Shown here in pieces: positions 62,085 to 64,000 of a DNA stretch of 64,000 nucleotides (the first letter of the stretch is position 1; each line of letters begins with the position of its first letter). The translations under genes and the position numbers were made by a program. Source of the DNA: Hirundichthys speculiger (taxonomy: Eukaryota > Chordata > Actinopteri > Beloniformes > Exocoetidae); assembly GCA_018398805.1 (NCBI GenBank), contig JAGFBZ010002567.1, positions 994,501-1,058,500 on the forward strand. Direction: 5' to 3'. Under the pieces are notes generated by a model, which saw only the letters and a program-made list of their open reading frames with translations, searched no databases and was not told the DNA's origin.

Positions 62085-63134
62085 GTTAGTAAGATGAACG
62101 CTTTCTTTTTGACTAAAATATCACCCAAACCAAATAATCTTAAGAAGTCGTTGCGTATGGAGATGGATGGTGACTGTTGGCCGGTTCGTGAACTTCTCCA
62201 TTTGAATTTTATCGTGTTGCTAAGTGTTACTGTGTGTGTTGGGGGCAAGAGCTCAATATAAACATCCAAAAGTGGTCCTACACGGCAGCCTTCTTGTTGT
62301 GGGATCAATTTGAAATTGAATTGTTTATCACTTTTTACTGGGACGTGTTCTCCCTTTGTTTGTGTTTCTAAACCGCTGGACTCGAGCATTTATTCAAATA
62401 GTTCCCGCAATGAGGAAGTTTTCACCCTGAGTTAGGAGCCTTAGTGACGTTAATTAGCGTGTCAAGGCTTGCCATCGTGTTCATTAAAGCGGAGTCTCCA
62501 GACGGGCTTGTCCTTGTTCCCCCCTTTTTTTTTCTTTTTTAAAGGAAGCTCCTCTTGAATAATGGCCATCAAATTCCTGTTGCGCTCAGGTAGACACGCC
62601 TTACAAACCTGCTGTGAAGAGGATTGTTCAGCGCACACCTAGCAGACACTGGGTGTTTCACACATTTCAAGTTATTCCAGATATTACGTTCTTTGACAAG
62701 CACTTATCGCTGAGTCTTGATGACATGTCTAAATACGTTGTAGCTGCTTTTTCTAAAATGAATTACATAAGTTACTACTTTTTGAACCTCCTTCTCACAT
62801 TTGCCACCATTCTTTGTAGTGAGCTGTTTCTAAATGTAATGTTTGATCATTTAGTACAAATAATCCAGATCTTCTCAAATGCTAAACCTGTCTGTAACCA
62901 TTTGGGTCCCCTAGACATTGACTCTTCTGCTCCTTGTAATAATGAAATTTGGTAAACTTCAAAATGAGTTGATTGCAGCCTTTTTTAATTTGTTTGCTGA
63001 AATAGTCATGTATATTCTATACCTGCCAGAAAAAGGTTTACCATTCTTGTACACAAATGTCACTGACTAATTCTGCGCTACAGGAATGGTGACATTTAAA
63101 GAGACACCCTAACCTTTCCCTTTTCTCCTCCCAG
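62085..63134 (+). other. elovl7 intron 1
   Basis: A 1.05 kb intron. A 113-codon open frame at 62614-62955 has no recognisable domain and an AT-driven composition, so it is not called. Confidence 0.6.
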
Positions 63135-63161
63135 GTAAACTGTAGACCCCCTTGTTTAAAA

Positions 63162-63929
63162 ATGGAGTTTGATAATATAAAGTCGACTGCTGCACTCATT
63201 TATGATGAGTTCATCCAAAACGCAGGTTAGTCTTGGGTACTTCAGACCTTCAAAATGACTTTCTTTAAATCTGTAGTGCGAAGCCCTTCTCTCTGGGTCA
63301 ATGCACATATGAATACACGCTCTTTGTGTGTGAACGCTTGTCGTCTCTCAAACTTCTTGCAGATTCGAGGACGGAGAACTGGCTGCTCATGTCGTCTCCT
63401 CTTCCCCAATCGCTCATCATTGTGGCTTACATTTACTTTGTCACGTCACTGGGGCCTCGGTTGATGGAGAACCGCAAAGCCTTTGACCTCAAAGGAGTCC
63501 TCATCATTTACAACTTCAGCGTGGTGGCGCTCTCACTCTACATGTGCTATGAGGTGAGTTTTTGATTTGCTTCACTAAATCGATCTTGGAATTCGTGCTC
63601 CATCTTGGAGCTTGATTTATTTCATCATAATTTTTATATATTGGATGCTAAAATACCCCCCCCCCACTCATGACTGTCTCTTCAGTTTGTGATGTCAGGA
63701 TGGGGAACAGGATACTCGTTTCACTGTGACCTGGTGGACTATTCTGACTCACCGCAGGCTATGAGGGTAAGTCACTCTTTGAATTATTATAATAAATAGT
63801 TCCCCTGACTGAACAGCAATGAATGATGCATTTTATAGAACCATATAACATTCTTTTTTTTTTTTCTTCTAGATGGCAGCAACATGCTGGCTTTACTACT
63901 TCTCAAAGTTCATTGAAATGTTGGATACA
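63162..63929 (+). CDS. elovl7: elovl7, very-long-chain fatty acid elongase 7, coding exons 1-4 (partial, continues right)
   Basis: Exons 63162-63225, 63363-63553, 63686-63766 and 63873-63929 (64, 191, 81 and 57 nt) join in frame to 131 of about 280 residues. ELOVL enzymes are multi-pass ER proteins that condense malonyl-CoA with long acyl-CoAs. Diagnostic stretches are ENWLLMSSPLPQ, YFVTSLGPRLMENRK, MCYEFVMSGWGTGYSF and K124-F-I-E127-M-L-D130-T131, the ELOVL KxxExxDT motif. They fit ELOVL7 better than ELOVL1. Membrane segments lie at about residues 36-54 and 66-85. The catalytic HxxHH box would be in the next exon, outside the window. The start is the first ATG after the 63135 acceptor. Teleosts can have elovl7a and elovl7b; I cannot tell which this is. 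Confidence 0.94.
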
Positions 63930-64000
63930 GTGAGTGGCTCACTTTATTTTTCATGTGACAAATATCAAATTTTCTCTTGTGTTGCTCTTTGTGTGTAATT

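Noticed and set aside
62614..62955. 113-codon ORF in elovl7 intron 1
   Set aside because: No similarity recognised; located between a convincing donor and acceptor of elovl7.

Overview
This window is vertebrate nuclear DNA, almost certainly from a ray-finned (teleost) fish. Genes are split into short exons with GT-AG introns, the DNA is rich in CA/TG microsatellites and homopolymers, and it carries a decayed fish-type Tc1 element and an L2/jockey-like LINE. No bacterial-style operons, CRISPR arrays or rRNA/tRNA genes were seen. Proteins were recognised by reading the spliced exons against remembered vertebrate families; no database search was possible.

Layout, left to right. 840-24478 (minus): first three coding exons of zswim6, running off the left edge, with a 21.4 kb first intron full of simple repeats and possible regulatory DNA. 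24479-28483: zswim6 CpG-rich promoter, then a gene-poor spacer to the smim15 promoter. 28400-30750 (plus): smim15, with a noncoding first exon and one coding exon. 31712-44251 (minus): ndufaf2, four coding exons, complete. 44252-44747: a ~0.5 kb head-to-head promoter shared by ndufaf2 and ercc8. 44748-60906 (plus): ercc8 (CSA), twelve coding exons, complete. 61965-63929 and beyond (plus): elovl7, a noncoding exon and the first four coding exons, running off the right edge.

The order and relative orientation ZSWIM6, SMIM15, NDUFAF2, ERCC8, ELOVL7 match, as I recall it, the human 5q12.1 block, so this is conserved synteny and not a functional operon. The products act separately: a SWIM zinc-finger protein, a small membrane protein, a mitochondrial complex I assembly factor, the substrate receptor of a DNA-repair ubiquitin ligase, and an ER fatty-acid elongase.

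The main non-genic structure is a nested transposon in ercc8 intron 4 (49412-52643): a Tc1 element with recognisable inverted repeats and TA flanks, split by a degenerate LINE. The observation most worth testing is a possible unannotated exon or microprotein ORF in zswim6 intron 2 (1626-1187, minus), which has an acceptor-like site, an ATG directly behind it, a predicted membrane segment and a poly(A) signal. No clearly new biological system was found.
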